Assembly: GCA_009760855.2 (NCBI GenBank)
Contig: WPIO01000003.1
Location: forward strand, 11,394,001 to 11,458,000
Direction of reading: 5' to 3'
Source of the DNA: Cristatella mucedo
Lineage: Eukaryota; Bryozoa; Phylactolaemata; Cristatellidae
DNA: 64,000 bases
Below the pieces are notes generated by a model. It worked only from the letters and a program-made list of their open reading frames with translations. It was not told the DNA's origin and searched no databases. Below are positions 1 through 12,656 of the stretch, one piece after another (the first letter of the stretch is position 1; the number at the start of each line of letters is the position of its first letter). The position numbers and the translations under genes are program-made.

Positions 1-119
1 AGTGACCAAGAAGGGATGCACAGGATTCCCAGTTTTTGATCGCGAAATTGTAATCGGGTAGATATGAGAACAATCAAGGCTTCAGCATGTAGCTGGCTTT
101 TACACTCTTGATTGCTGCA

Positions 120-265
120 GGTAGCACAACCTTTAGCACTTACTAACCGTGTTGACACGCTTCCTTTATATCATATGTAAAGTGCCTAGAAGGAGATTTA
201 GTTCTCCGAGAGAGCTATACAATGTATTAGTAATATAGTTATAATTCTTATTGTTATTACTCCAG
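120..265 (+). mobile_element. LINE-A 3' tail fragment
   Basis: Contains the family's 3' signature (AAAGTGCCTAGAAGGAGATT, then TTAGTTCTCC) followed by an AT-rich trinucleotide-like end. Severely 5'-truncated; no coding part remains. Confidence 0.6.
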
Positions 266-615
266 TCTATGCTGCCAGCTCGGGCTGATTCTGGTTTAGG
301 CACTAGATTCACATGGGCGCAAATGGGAGGCTGCTATTGTCATCTTTTGCACGTCCTTCATGTTGCAGCTGTGCCTCAGAAGTAAAGCCCTTAAACTTAA
401 ATTTTCTTAAATTAAATGATAAAAAAACTAACTTACTTGTTATGGGAAAACCAAGTGTGATTCGGAAAATGGAAAGGCTAACGCTCAAAATCGGTTCTAC
501 CAGCATGTCTTCTTTTGAATCTGCACGAAATCTAGATGTCGTGTTCCAAAGTGACCCTTCGTTAAATGACCACATCAGCTCCACAATCAAGTCTGCCTAC
601 TTTCAGCTATATAAC

Positions 616-912
616 TGGTTTCGTTTATGCATACCCCAGCCTACGGCAGTGCCGCACCTAAATGTTCTTGTCTGCCGGTACTTGGCTGGAGGGCCCTCCC
701 GACCCTCGACTACCCAATCGGAGCGCAGCTAGGCGTTAGCAACAATGCTGACGAATCAGAGTGCAGCGTTCCTGAACTGCAGACGGCAGAAGCAGATGAA
801 CGTCTGTGAGAGGGCAGTTGTGCTTCCCCTGGCTCGGTACGTAGTCGAATAAACTGGTGGTGTTGCTCATCAGCTGGCGTTTTGTGCAGTGCCCGACGGC
901 AACCAAACTACA
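616..912. mobile_element. Solo LTR nested in LINE-A
   Basis: A 297-bp unit starting TG and ending CA, with AATAAA at 848-853, flanked by ATAAC (611-615) and ATAGC (913-917), which fit a 5-bp target duplication with one later change. Removing the unit and one flank restores continuity with the uninterrupted LINE-A copy near 24775. No internal retroviral coding sequence remains. Family is not identifiable by eye. Confidence 0.7.
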
Positions 913-1182
913 ATAGCATTGCTAAAATTCGGGCTGTTTAGATAGGGATACCACATCTAAGTTGGTCCATACGTTTGTGACATCCCGTCTTGACTTCTGT
1001 AACTCACTACTTGCTGGCCTATCGGCATATGCAATCTGGCACTTACAGCTGGTGCAAAACTCTGCAGCTAGGCTTCTCCGTCGTGAGAGTCGCAGTTGCC
1101 ACATCACACCACTTCTCGCCGACCTGCACTGGCTGGTCTGCACTGGTGCAACATCTGCTGCACTGGTCAAGCAACAGATCGA

Positions 1183-1237
1183 ATTTCTGTTGCTATACAA
1201 AAAGAGGCTGTTGAATCAGCTAGGATTTGTTTATCGA
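1183..1237 (+). mobile_element. 5'-truncated SINE-B tail in LINE-A
   Basis: Carries the SINE-B tail block (GCTATACAAAAAGAGGCTGT) and interrupts LINE-A between two ATCGA copies (1178-1182 and 1233-1237), which look like the target duplication. Intact LINE-A copies lack this segment. Confidence 0.65.
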
Positions 1238-2226
1238 CTTCAAGGTTTTGTCACTCACTTTTAGGTCCCTTCATTCTTTGGCTCCAGCTTACCTATCAGA
1301 TCTACTCCCCCGCCAGGCCAAGCATCGTACCACCCACTTTTTGAAAACTAGCTGTCTACCTATACCTCGTACAAACCTCAAATCCTTCGGAGAGCGTGCA
1401 TTTAGTTCGTATGCTCCCAAAGCCTGGAATTAACTCCCGATTTGCATCATGACATCCCCTGACTTGACCACATTTAAAAAGAAATTAAAAATGCACCTAT
1501 TTAGGACAGCATTTAGTGGGTCCCTGTGATTCGTCCTTTATGTGCTTATGCGTGCTGACACTGTTGCATCCTGCCACTAACCACACTTGCATGCTGACCC
1601 TGTGCATGTGATCCCTAACCATGTTATTCATGTTGTTTATCAAGCGTGACACCACTCACCATTCGATCGTGTTTCCTTTCTAGCAAAAATTAAGCGCCTA
1701 GAAAGAGATTAAGTTCTCTGATGGCGCTTTATCAAGTTTATTATTATTATTATTAAACCGGTTTACCTTAAACCATTGTTCTGTACTTGGTGAACCGTAG
1801 CTGAAACTACAGATATAGGTAGGGGCATTGGTTTGGGTACCATGGTCTGCCGTGATGTGCTGCAATTTGACTGGCATTAGCCTATCATAACTTTGTTCTC
1901 ATCTCAGAATCCCTAGCCTTTGAATGTTGTGTCTTACTTTTAAGTGCCACGGTGACCCGAAAAATCTTGGAGCAGACCGTGCAAGGTCTTCGTTTGTTAT
2001 TAAACTAGCCGATACAGACAGCCACATTAGTAGATATATCTATTAGCTATTTCACAAGAGTGCACGAAGATAGCAGTTTTTGTTTTCTGTATTGCTGGTG
2101 AGTTTTGATCTTGTGTGTACCGGATCTTGTGTGAACCTGGCGATGCACGCCAACTCATGTTTGCCACCACCCACCCACCTAGCCCGTCCGTGCCAGGCTC
2201 GGCACTTCGTCAGTATAGAGGAGGCA

Positions 2227-2296
2227 TCCCAGAACTGTTCCACTGTCCCAGAACTGCCCCATGTCCCAGAACTTCCCATGGCCCAGAATTGCCCCC
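2227..2296. repeat. Short tandem repeat, period about 18 bp
   Basis: About four imperfect copies of a unit resembling TCCCAGAACTGCCCCATG. No coding interpretation. Confidence 0.75.
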
Positions 2297-2845
2297 TGAC
2301 GTTGCCCACCACCCCCCCTTTCAAAGTTTAGAGATCTACCAAAGCCTGGTTCAACAGGGGTGCAAACGTCTGCTAGCAAATTATTTAAACCAGAACTAAT
2401 GTTTGAATGCCATTTGATAATTGTTGCATAATGTTTGTTTACTGCCTATGGTGCCCCCTAGCTTGGGCACCGGTCCACTAGCATCCATGTGGCTTCTGGA
2501 TGCCACTAGGTCCAGGCCGGCACGTTAGTGACCTGGTGGCTATCTACAATTGTCTAGTATATTCAATTCAGGCAATGCCATGCACCAGTCTGTAGCCTCA
2601 TGCAGGAGTTTGTGTTAGTGAGCTGCTGACCTACACTGATGGATAGCAGCCTTGAGTAAGCGCCAGTTTTACATTTGTGATCCACTAAACGATTGACTCT
2701 GGTTAGTAGCTAGCTAGGTTAGTAGCTACGGTAGCATGCTTTTTTTTATAGCCGGGATGCTAGATTGAGAGTTCATTCTTTCTTCAAGTGTTTGAATGCC
2801 CAAATTGTAATTTGGCAATAACTTTGCTTTGTGAAACTTCGCCGA

Positions 2846-2998
2846 GCTGGTTTGGTCTAGCGGTTAAGGTGCTCGCCCGACCAAGGTCTTACTGAGGTCG
2901 TGGGCTCGAGCTCAGAGGCATATGTGAAGCGCCTGAATAGAGATTAAGTTCTCTTGGGGTGCTATATAAATGAATTATATATATATATATATATATAT
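2846..2998 (+). mobile_element. SINE-A, tRNA-derived
   Basis: tRNA-like head with a box A-like TGGTCTAGCGG and a weak box B around GGGCTCGAGCTC, followed by a tail (GCGCCTGAATAGAGATTAAG) close to the LINE-A 3' end, then a TA microsatellite. Other copies are at 8578, 28340, 42748 and 46398. Confidence 0.75.
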
Positions 2999-3062
2999 TT
3001 GCTTGCCGTGTGCAAAGAATAGCTCAACTTAAATTCACATGCACATTTCGTGCGATTTGTAG

Positions 3063-3203
3063 GTGTCCACGTCTGCAGTCACTGTTAGGGATGGCTTCAT
3101 GGAGCTTGATGCCGATGATCTGAATAGCCACGAGTGCATGGCACCGCTGACTGCTGTACTTCAGCATATGCATCAAAAGAAGATCACGCCGGAAGTTCTT
3201 AAG
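3063..3203 (+). CDS. PRKDC: PRKDC exon (M-HEAT; first in window)
   Basis: 47 codons, phase 0 at both ends, acceptor TTTGTAG and donor AAG|GTCTGC. Encodes [18 protein letters not shown], matching the vertebrate FMDLDELNQHECM segment. The upstream neighbour exon is outside the window. Confidence 0.9.
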
Positions 3204-6200
3204 GTCTGCTGTGATGCTACAAGTCAGCTATTACTGAGCTGCCTAGTCCTGCACATTCCCTGGCTCGTTTGAAGTTCTACTACGTCATCAGTTATCAGTG
3301 GTGCTAAAGGTTCAGCATGTCCTTAATGTGACACCATTTACCTAAAAAATATCAAATGTCCAGCTCAATTTGTTTAGGGTCCTAGTTAGCATTGAAGAAG
3401 CATAAGGATTTCCCAGCTATGTGCATGCATGAGTGTGGTATGTAGCCACATATTTAGTTCTCTTTGAGCACTCTGCAAATGTATTGTCATTATAATAATA
3501 ATAATTATTATTATTATTATTATTATTACTATTATGGTAGCAGGAGTGCCTTCTTGTGCTTTGTTTCTAAAGTGCCTTTGCTTCTTGCTCTTCTCTTGGT
3601 TGCAGGCAGAAAAAGTCGAGGATATGGCCCGTTGGATGGCATATATTCACGCAAAGCTCGAAAGTTCTAGTGTGCACTTGAACATCAAACTCTTTTTGGT
3701 CAAGCTGGTGATAAACAATGAACAGGTATTTCAAGTTTTAGTAGAATTTTTTGTTTGCTTAGATTTGATCGAAACTCTGGGAAGTTTCAAATGTAAGTGT
3801 ATCGACATATATATTTGACGCTTGACGAGTAGATTGTTATTTTGCAGGTTTTCAGACCCTTTGGCAAGCTGTTTCTTCGGCCTCTTGTGAAGTTTGTGGC
3901 CGGTGGTGCGACCGGCGGACAAGGGCTGCATCCATTGATCGTTGATGTCTTGGTGACAGTACTGTTGTGGTCACCCGAGAGCATTCCAGAAGTATGCCTT
4001 CTTTTAGTCTAAACTGCTGCTGAGCTATATGCCTTCTTTTAGTCTAAGCTGCATCCTAGTATGGTGCCGATCGATTGCAGTGGAGAATGATGAGACACAG
4101 GTAGCTTGGTGCTGCTAGTGAGACCATTCTTTAGACTTTCTGTCATTCGCTATACAAGACTGCATGCAATTCTTTTCTGTTATCTTTGCGCCTGTGTGTG
4201 TTTGTGTGTGTGTGTGTGCGTGCGTGCGTGCGCGCATCTCCTGATCGAGCCTATGCGAGAAGTAAACCGGATGTGCATTTAAAATAATAGATGACCAGTC
4301 GGCAAAGCAGCAGTCACCTTTTTTAATCTAGCGCTTTCTATTGCCATGAGTTCTTGAATGCATGGCATCTTCAAAAATCTTTCTGTCTGCTTGCTCTGAC
4401 CTACAATATACCCAGACTTGAAAAAATATTTTTTGGTTGCGTATATTTCCCAATGAAATTTCGTATCGCCTGACGACTTCTATGCTAGTATTATTGAAAA
4501 TTTAAGTAGTTTTTACCTTATGTTTTAGATCTGTAACGGGTCTCACGTTTTTTCCTTGCCATATTCTTGTAATGTTTATAAAGGATCAGGATAATGTATG
4601 CTTGCTTTGCAGCTCCTGGCACACTTTTGTAAATTGTATACACAGGTTGTTGGTCATTTACCATACTGTCACTCTTAAAAATAATGTTTGAATAATCGGG
4701 GGCAACCTGGTATAGCACCAAGTCACAGGTCAAACACAACGCTGCCAAACCTGTTACCTTAGGATCCAGAATCTATAACCCAAAGCATTTGGCTACCAGG
4801 CAGCCCATAATCTGGTTGCTGAAGAGAAGTAACTAAGACATGCATGCTCACACTAGAACGACTGTTACATATTCATCTAATGTATCTAGAGCAAGCCAGG
4901 CAATTTTCTTCAGTAGCTGCTCGCATAAGATCTCTCTGTAGAGGAACGTATGCAATCGAAGTAGGCAGTTAATATGGTAAGTGGAGCATGCATGGTTTAT
5001 TAACAGGTCTGCTTTTTGGATCGTGGATGTAGGCTGCAAACGTCGTTTACATCAATAGTGCTGTAGATCAGGACTCCTGTAATTTTATTTGACATCTTTC
5101 CAGATATTGATTGCCAGTTGTTTTTAAAAACTTCAGTTAATTAAGACTGTTCTAGTTCCGTGCAGTTCTGCTTGGCTGAATAGCATCTCACAGATAGCTT
5201 CTCTTAGCAGCTTCTGGAACTAACATCTTTTTTTGGAATCATCCATAAACATTTTCTGTTGCAGAATACGCCTGAGGGGAGGCTCCTTGTTCAGCAACTG
5301 CTCGAGTTCTTAGTTCGTAATATTTATCATGAACGCAAGGATATCCTTCGTGCCAACATCCAGCTTTTCAAGGCGGTGGTTGAACAGTGGAAAGTTGTAA
5401 TAGATGTTCCATCCAGGTGTGGTAGTCTAAAAAGCTGTTTACGTTTTAATTCCCTGATTTGAAATCATCATTGTTTGGTGAGGCTGTGTTTGTTTGGCTT
5501 AAGCTAATCACCTCATGTAACCGTCAGCCATGTTCCTTTGCATGTTCATCCATGTGTGCATGTAGCTAATCATAAGTAGTTGGTGATATGGCTCAGTTAT
5601 TACTACTGTGCTTGACACCTGTTGAGGTGTAGCACGGGCTTGGTTGATTATTGATGCCGAGCTGATGCTTCTTTGTAATGTGCAATAGGCTTCGAGCTAT
5701 GCTGGGCTGAGTGAAGATGCTGTTTTGGTTGTATATCGTTGCCAGTGGTACTAATTAGCATGTCTGCTCTGGTAAACCAACCTAACATGGCGTTTGGTTA
5801 CAAGTAGGGGTATATTAGCTCATTGAAAAAACTCAGCTGTAGCTAGCCAACCATGATAGGAAGGAACTAGAGAACTGTATTGCCATCCCAAGGGCAGAGT
5901 AAATACTTTAAGATACAGCAAGACATTTTAGGAAGTGTACTATTAAGAGGCATTGCCAGAACAGGCTGCCTACAGTATTACCAGAGTCGGGCTTATGTGA
6001 TATATACTAGTTAGAATGCCTCTATCGACTGCAGCGATTTTTAGAAAATAATCCAGGCTGCAGTCCAATCCCTTCAAATTATTCTAATCCACAATACAAA
6101 CTGTATGCAAATCAGTGTTGTGATTATTGCTGTTTAGAGCCCCTTAGCACTCAGCTTCAAGTCTTGAGTTAGCTGGTTCTACAGACCTTTTCATGCGGTA

Positions 6201-9200
6201 CACTTGGTGCATTCGATCGGTTTCTGTGGTCACTTAATGAAATCTGATATTACTAAAAAAACACATACAGGTATATACATGAACTGTATGACTATCTGTT
6301 ATTAAAGAAACCGAAAGTCCTAATATTTCCTTTTCACGAAGCTGGGACTTGGCATTATTTAGGCCAGAAAGACTCGTGATTTCCATCTGAGCTTTGCACG
6401 TACAAAGACCTCTGCATTGTGTGGATGGTGTGGATGCTCTTTGGACTTAGCTAGGTGCAGCGTTACCCCAGCACACTCAGAATCGGCTGCGCGCAGCATT
6501 TTTTTTTAATCACACGATGTACTCACACACACACATGCACATTAGGTGCACACATGAGATAGAGGGAGAGGAGTGAAAGAGTAGAGAGATTGATTGCACC
6601 AACGAATGAGAGACAGAAGAGGTAGGCAAGTTTGAAAAGAGGGAGAAGATGAGATTGCACGCATAGCCAACGTGTATACTCACCTTTATCTATACGTCAT
6701 TTCTAGAAGATATGAATATTTAGCGGGAGTTGGTAAAAGTACTACATGTGCATTTACACGAGTACCTGACCAGACTAGACACCAACACTCACTTGTCCTG
6801 TTGCCCTTCTTGTAACATCCAGGGGTATTGATCAGACAGTCTGTGTTTGGAAGCAAATTTACCTTCTCCACTGTAAATGGCTTGGTCTAAGAAGGAACGC
6901 TAACAGAAGAAAGAATGCAAACATTATGCAAAGGAATTTTTTTAGTACATTTCTGGATTCTTTGTTCTACGTCGCCCACCAAAATGCAATTATTTCAGTA
7001 CAATTGTAAAGCAAGGACCTGGCGTTTTTAATGGCGCTGAGGGAGAAGAAAAGATTGAGAAAGTGGCAGAAGTATGCACAAAAGGGCCGAGAAGGGAGAG
7101 CATCGTGAAATTAGAGGAGAAGCTAATATGTGGAGCAAAGAACAAGCTGGGAAGGAAGATGGCACTAGAGCAGGGCATGTCGCTTCAAATGTCAGCTCTG
7201 CAACCATATCTAGCACTGACGAGACCGAAGGAGTAAATAACGACTACAGATGACATTTGCCAATGTTGACCCGGATACGTGGCAAAATGCTCCTGGCAAC
7301 AAATCACAGTAGCACTAGACTGAACAAAAACCTCTGACAGCCAAGCGACCTTCATGTGTCTTCAGTGGCTTCTGCGAACGCTCTTCGGCCTAACAAAGGT
7401 GAGCTTATGTCAAGTGCTTCTACAATTTACCAAGCAAGCATGGATTAAGCACAGAGACAGGCACCAAGACACAGGAAAAAGAGTCCAGCTCTGCATGTAG
7501 TATTTTCTGCAGTTCAATTATTAGAGAATCCGTTTGGCAAACCATTGATTGCTTATTTACCAAAGGCGAAAGGTACAATCTTGGATCCCTACCATTTTCG
7601 AGTCCTTACGCTTAAATTGTGGTGACCGGTCTACCTGCTGTGCGGGTCCCACACCGTGGATCTTGTTGCCGGATTTATTACTCCGAAGTGACTCTTGCAC
7701 ATCTGTAATTCCGACAGCTTCCTTCCTTCTATTGTCATGACCTATGCATGTCGGACCTGGCTATTTCTCAGCCCAATGAGTCTTCTCTCTGATTTGCCTA
7801 ATTGATCGGTCTTAATGTTGTTCACTTCCTTTACAAAGCCGAAGCAGCAACTGCACCGGGTGAGCTCAGGCACTAGTCACGTTTACTGAGCACCGAGTAG
7901 ATAGGATGTCAGTGCAAATATCCCTTGCCCAGGAGTTGCACTAAGCTGATTGTAACCGAATGTTGTCAATGACTTAGAAGCGGTCCCTAGCTTGCTCACC
8001 AAGGTAATTTATTTTATGCTAGTTACAATCTATATAGGTGCTTACGGGAATCGGTTGGAATAAGCAATTTATAGTATTCGAAGATGAGGTCCGTGACCAC
8101 TTGTCTGTAACATGGTGCATCTGCAAAATGGAGCGAGGCGTTTCTGATTTTTGTTTGTCCTCTTTGTAGGGCAGTACACGACTTGCTTGTTCACCAAAGT
8201 GGTGGCACAAGCGGCCCTGTCGACAAGCGGCAGTGCATCGCTGGCATCGAAGTAGCAGCAGTGCTTCTTGCTAATGGTGTGCCACCATATGCTCACTCAG
8301 ACGTAACTGCTCGAGAAAAGTAAGATACCGTTTAATGTCTGCCATTCCTTGTATTGCTATGTTCCTTGTATTCGGCATTTGTGGATCTCATTGATTTATT
8401 AGGTGGTTTTCTCGAGGGATCTGAGTTAAATGCCCTGTACAGAAGTATGCCATAGTCTCCGAGCAGATGAAAGAGTAAGTGTATGTATAGAAGGGACGGA
8501 CTGTCGTGCCAGTTTAGGCCTGCTAGTGAGCAGAAATTCTATTTTATCGCCAGTCTGTATTAACAAGCAAAATTATTAATAAATGTAATTCATTTGTATA
8601 GCACCCTAATATAACTTAATCTCTATTCTGGTGTTTAACATATGCCACAGGGTTTAAGCCCACGATCTTGGTCGTTAAAGGCGAGCACCTTACCCCTGAG
8701 CCAAAGAAGTCAAATTTGTCTAAGCGAATAGTATCCTGAAGGGTGCTACTTAAGCTCATTTGGGTTCAAATTAGAGATGGACTGAGTATATTGATATTTA
8801 AAAGATGCAGGCTATACAGGAAATAGCAGTAGAACCCAGCACAGAACTCTGAGAAATGGAATCTGAGACGTTGGTGCACAGTGCTCGAGTTCATACCTTC
8901 AGAGGGAGCTCTGCGAGCCTTCTAGCAGAGTTTGACTTTAAAAGGTCAGTGCAGAACATCGAGGTCACAAGGCGAAGCTTGATATCCATGCAACACCATA
9001 GTATGATCTGCTCTATCAAGCGTGGCTGCAAGCTCCATAAGAGCTGGAGTGGTCACTTCCCTGGCAGCTTTCTGGATCAATATGCCGTTTGAACCCTGTT
9101 ACAAGCCTTCTTTAGCTCGTTTTTATTTTCAAGTGCTATTTTATATTGTTGCTTGCAGATATTTCGGCGATCTGGCCAGGCTCATGCAGTCTGATTACAA

Positions 9201-12200
9201 AGCCATTTACGAGCCAGCTGCGGAAGTTGTCGGGATGGCTCTGAAATCGCTATTGGCAACTGATAGGGCCTTTGGAGAGCGTTTTCAGCAGTTTGTTGGC
9301 AGTGGTCTTGACAACTTTGGTGCAGACAACAAGTCGGATAAGTTGATAGTTTGCCTCCACAAACTGCAGCTCCATTATCCAGCCGTTTGTGACAAGTAAG
9401 CCTCGCCGATGCCTTATTCTGCACCAGCAAAAGTCCATCTGCCCATGGTGCTATGCGATCGGGCATCTACCTGGCTGACTAACGTGCTTGCTGTACTTGT
9501 AGGTACCTCAACAAAATTCTTTTCGTCGTCCCAAAGATGTACGGTGTGTACCGCTTTATGGCACTCGAAATATTGCTGTCCCGAGTGCACGTGCTCGAAT
9601 CTGCATTCGATGAACTCCAGGCGAAGGACTTTCTAGCCATGCTCAGCCACAGGTAACTCGGTACCAGGGTGACTAAGAAGGTAACATGGTTGGTCCATGC
9701 CGGCTGCGGCTGCATGGTCAATCGCAGTACCACATTTGCATTGCCAGCAACACCATCATTCGCTAGCGATGATGGAGGATAAATACGTAGCATATTTTAC
9801 ATTGTTGTCTTTGCTGTCACTTGGCAAACGATTAGGTGGAGAAATCAGCAACCATTGTTTCATAGGCACTGTCTTTGCGCGTAGCACTTGGCATTATAAG
9901 TGAAATAGTGATGCTCAGCGGTTGGCCGCCTGTCGGTTCGACGCCTCTCTGAGCCTTTTCTATGGCCCTTGCCTCTCCAGTGAAATCTAGCTGCTTTACA
10001 TAACTTCTTCGCCAGGGACGACAGCATTCAGCTGACTGCTTTGCGTATTGTCAAGGCCTTGATGCCCAAGCTTCTGCCTACTCAGCTCTGGGACTGGCTG
10101 CCAGCTGTCGGCAGCTGTGCTGCTTCAGATAGGCCGGCAGCATGTCGTCACCAGTCATGCGAGATCTTTATGTGGACCTATGACAATTACAGGTTAGCAT
10201 CTTGCCTACTACAGATAGCATATGCCACTGGGTATTCACACTGTATTTTTATTGCCTGTGGTTATCCCTTAACTTATGTTCTTACGTACTCTGTGAAACA
10301 TGTGTACTTGTGTGTTTTCATGCAAGCAGAGATGCACTCACTAGTAAGTACAATTACAGTTATGTAATGCCTAGTGATAGGCTTGCCTTTGCAATAAGAA
10401 ATCTAGGGCTGCTGAAATTATTTTAGAAATGATGCCGGTGAGATCTCCACTAAAATTCTTGACCTATCAAAGCAAGTTCTTCTTCAACATCTATGTGATG
10501 AGGATTCGGCTATCAGGTAAGTTACCGTCTTTTCTGGCAACAAACCAAAGCACGAATTTGTCGTGCCCATATGTACTTCACATCGTCGCTCATAGCCACT
10601 GTATATCATATCATTTTGATGTAGGCTCATAGTCCAAAATTTTTGGACTCTTGGTGATCGGCTGCCATGTACGACACCAGAGAGAATGCTCATGATACTG
10701 CAGTCTCTTTACCTGCCACAGACCGAGACTGAGTACCTTAGCTGTGCCACTAACGTACTTCTGGAGATGACATCACGCAGCCCTGATTTCAACAAGGAGC
10801 TGTTTGAACATCCACTGTCAGATTGCAAATTTCAGGTTAGCAGTTGCTGTCATCATGACCTTTTTTGTCCGGGTTCAGGCCTACATCTTTCACGAGTGAT
10901 GGCATTTTGGCTATCAATTGCATTCCTAGCTGTCATTTTGTTTCAGGAGTATAGCATCCAGGCATCGTGGCAGCACAGGCATTCGACAATGGCTCCCCTT
11001 TTTGCCGACACTTTAGCTATCAGCACCCAGTCAACACTTTCGATTGCTGGAGAACCTCAGCATAGCACGGAAGCCAGCACGGGCACCGTTGAACTCCGTG
11101 CTACTGTCGAGGCTGCCCAGTTTGCACCCACACAGCTTGCAGTTGGTATGGTTTATTCTGTAGCTGTAATGCCTTATGATTTTCACACTGAGATATTAAT
11201 GCAGTGTAGGCTCTGCTCGATCGAATCATCATTATATTCGAATAATTTGACTGCTTTTCCAGCAGCCTGTAAGAGGTGTGATAACTAGCTCCTTAAGTTG
11301 CCTATTGTGCCTCTGGCATGATATTACCAAAGTTCTTATCAACCAACGATTCAAGACTGGTTCACGCATACACTTTTTCTGAAGTGTAAGGCACAGAGTT
11401 CTGTGAAGGCTTGTAAGCGTTTTGATGGTACCGTGCGCATGTCCTAGACTGTGGAACTCGCTTCCACAATTCTTACGCAACGATAACTACTCTCCTACTG
11501 CTGACTATGGCGCATCCTTTTCAGTGGTCCTGAGCTGCTACTTCTATGCTACTCACTACCTCAACTGCTCTCCTGACTCTGCTATGCTTCCCACTTTCTC
11601 TTTGTTGCGTGAGACGAAGTCTGTTGGCTACCGAATGCGTACCGAAAGCCGCTTAGGCTGTGAGTGCGCTATACAAAACTCTCCTGCGTAACACCCACAT
11701 GGTTTTTATGACTTTGTGGAGTTACAGATGGAGATACATTACATCTGCCTATCTGTCTTGTCAACAGCTATACGATTGGCTATCTGTTAGTTGTCTGTGC
11801 CTGGTTTGTTAAACCTGTTGTATCGATGGCCTTCTTGCTTGCCTTTTTCTCATGATTGCAATGACACGCATGCCTATCTATATGTGCACCATACTATGCA
11901 AATGTGAGAGTATGATACTCTGTTTACTTCTTAATATCCCCAGACGTTAGCATGTAGAGCTACCAATAATTGGTCATCGCTTCCCTCGTATGACTTTGCT
12001 ATGTAGATGCTGGCATAGCTTACGACTGGATGACCCAGAGCACCGTCGACACGTTTGCTGATGCCGCATGGGCTAAGCAGTCTACGGCTACGGCATCGTC
12101 GTTGATAGCAAGTGCTGGAGCCAAGTCTGCTAACAAACTGTCAAACAAGAAGCTGGGAGACAGCTTTGGAAAAATGCCAGTGCCCGGAAAGGCTGCTGAT

Positions 12201-12623
12201 AATATTGATGGTAAATCTGGTAAGTTCCGACGAGGACTTTACATATGCACTTTCTATATGCATTTTGCATATGCTTACATATTCTGGGCACTTAGCATAT
12301 GCTGAAAACGAAGCACGGTAGAATGGTTAGTGGTAGCATGCTCAATGGCTACAACCATAACCTGGTTAGAGGTGAAATGCACAGGGTCAGCATGCAAGTA
12401 TGGTTAGTGGCAGCATGCACAGTGTCAGCATGCATAAGCACACAAAGGGCGAATCACATGATCCCACTAAATGCTTTGATAAACAGATGCGTTTTCAGCT
12501 TCTTTTAAAACGTAGCTGAGTCAGTGGGTGTCGTGTCACCGGTCGAAAGTGAGTTCCAGGCTTTGGGAGCATAGGAACTAAAGGCACGGTCTCCAATTGA
12601 TTTGAGGTTCACATGAGGTGTAG

Positions 12624-12656
<33 letters not shown>

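Larger units (their letters stand above)
385..1757 (+). mobile_element. LINE-A (CR1/L2-like) 3' portion, interrupted
   Basis: Degenerate C-terminal part of a non-LTR retrotransposon ORF2. Readable blocks include [14 protein letters not shown], the LADLHWL area and [21 protein letters not shown], spread over several frames. The 3' end has the AAGCGCCTAGAAAGAGATTA signature and a TTA repeat. Two later insertions split it: a 297-bp solo-LTR-like unit (616-912) and a truncated SINE-B tail (1183-1237). Non-functional. Confidence 0.8.
1..3062 (+). other. PRKDC intron (5' end outside window)
   Basis: No exon was recognised before 3063. The stretch holds two LINE-A pieces (120-265 and 385-1757, the latter with a nested solo LTR and a SINE tail), an 18-bp tandem repeat at 2227-2296 and a SINE-A copy at 2846-2998 ending in a TA microsatellite. 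It is most likely intronic because the exon at 3063 begins with a good acceptor and encodes mid-protein sequence. Confidence 0.6.

Noticed and set aside
2227-2296. CRISPR-like array
   Set aside because: 18-bp tandem units without spacers, in eukaryotic DNA.
9182-9466. Minus-strand frames over PRKDC exons
   Set aside because: Shadows of the coding exon on the other strand.
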